The notes beneath the pieces were generated by a model. The model was not told the DNA's origin, searched no databases, and saw nothing but the letters and a program-made list of their open reading frames with translations. From Roseburia sp. (GTDB lineage Bacteria; Bacillota; Clostridia; Lachnospirales; Lachnospiraceae): 14,815 nt of DNA. A program made the position numbers and the translations under genes. Location: assembly GCA_017621905.1 (NCBI GenBank), contig JAGASC010000088.1:1-14815 (forward strand), in the 5' to 3' direction. Shown one piece after another: positions 14,360 to 14,815 of this stretch (positions within the stretch are counted from its first letter, which is position 1; every line of letters begins with the position of its first letter).

Positions 14360-14815
14360 TTACTGAAACTCCACACCCATAGCTTCCATCTCCGCGATAT
14401 AATCCTTTGAAAGACCAAGCACGTATTCTTTCAATTTATCAAGGTCATTCTCCTGGATAACATCAAGACATTCCTGATAAAGTGCCTCAAAGGCAGCCTC
14501 ATCCTTGGCAAGAATCATCTGCGTCTGATAGTTTTTTATGATTTCCCCAATTCTCTCCCGAATTATGGAATAATCCGAGTCTGACGATTCGGTATTAAGC
14601 ACTTTAGTGGGTGCTCCACTATAAGTATTGTACGCAAAATCCTTCCGCGGAATTGTTTTCAAAATATCTTCGCCAGAAGAATAACTGTTTACGTACTCGT
14701 AGGCCGCATTTGAGTTAAAAAAGTCTCTATAAATATTACTTGCACCACGTGCCAGTCTACCCTCTGTTGTTTCTGATTCTCCAATTGGTTTTATACAGGT
14801 AACTCCCTGCTCATC
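14360..14815 (-). CDS. Extracellular solute-binding protein of the sugar ABC importer, C-terminal part
   Basis: The frame is open to the right edge of the window, so the start and signal peptide are outside. The visible 151 residues include GRLARGASNIYRDFFNSN, then SYSSGEDILKTIPRKDFAYN, then the helical tail EAFEALYQECLDVIQENDLDKLK split over two helices and ending EAMGVEFQ. This tail pattern (E-F-x-x-x-Y-x-x-x-L-x-x-I ... Y-x-x-x-M-E-A-M-G) is typical of LplA-like lipoproteins that capture sugars outside the cell. Its place directly ahead of the two permease genes supports the call. It is separated from them by a strong hairpin without a terminator tail. Confidence 0.85.
   Translation of the reverse strand, partial: DEQGVTCIKPIGESETTEGRLARGASNIYRDFFNSNAAYEYVNSYSSGEDILKTIPRKDFAYNTYSGAPTKVLNTESSDSDYSIIRERIGEIIKNYQTQMILAKDEAAFEALYQECLDVIQENDLDKLKEYVLGLSKDYIAEMEAMGVEFQ

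Noticed and set aside
1..14815. CRISPR array, tRNA, rRNA or known riboswitch
   Set aside because: No regularly spaced repeats, no cloverleaf-like tRNA sequence and no recognisable riboswitch core were seen on either strand.

Overview
The window looks like a sugar- and glycoside-use locus of a gut-type, low-GC Gram-positive bacterium, most likely a Lachnospiraceae-like Clostridium relative. The reasons are strong AGGAGG-type ribosome sites, AT-rich intergenic DNA with classic T-tailed hairpin terminators, an LplB/LplC-type sugar ABC importer, and an Rpn/PD-(D/E)XK nuclease gene. I cannot name the species.

Left arm, plus strand (319-5445): four genes run left to right. They are a 601-residue protein with a decayed P-loop-like N-terminal half and a phosphomannose-isomerase-like cupin half; a DUF4432 aldose-1-epimerase-like protein; a PIG-L/LmbE zinc deacetylase; and an L-fucose-isomerase-family protein. 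A strong hairpin terminator sits between genes 1 and 2, only 20 bases before the start of gene 2. A pair of diverged foldback repeats fills the gap between genes 3 and 4. The arm ends in a terminator at 5495-5534.

Middle (about 5540-7450): a scarred segment. It holds a 27-codon C-terminal scrap of a second glycoside-hydrolase-like gene (minus strand), another C-terminal scrap of unknown origin, a hydrophobic orphan peptide frame, and an intact Rpn-family nuclease gene with its own promoter.

Right arm, minus strand (14815 down to 7456): an operon reading leftward. It begins with the cut-off C-terminus of a solute-binding protein, then two permeases overlapping by one base, a GH1 beta-glycosidase, an amidohydrolase-like protein lacking every metal ligand, a normal amidohydrolase, and finally a TIM-barrel glycoside-hydrolase-like gene broken by a one-base frameshift. 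No ATPase gene is visible, which is usual for this importer class because a shared ATPase is encoded elsewhere.

How the parts could work together (inference): the right arm imports a glycoside or short oligosaccharide, cleaves it inside the cell with the GH1 enzyme and perhaps the second hydrolase, and processes a product with the amidohydrolases. The left arm supplies deacetylation, mutarotation and aldose/ketose isomerisation. The least ordinary features are the frameshift at a run that forms two overlapping -1 slippery heptamers followed by a 10-bp inverted repeat, the metal-less amidohydrolase paired with an intact one, the unusual GH1 sugar pocket, and the trace of a lost hydrolase paralogue at 5577-5660.
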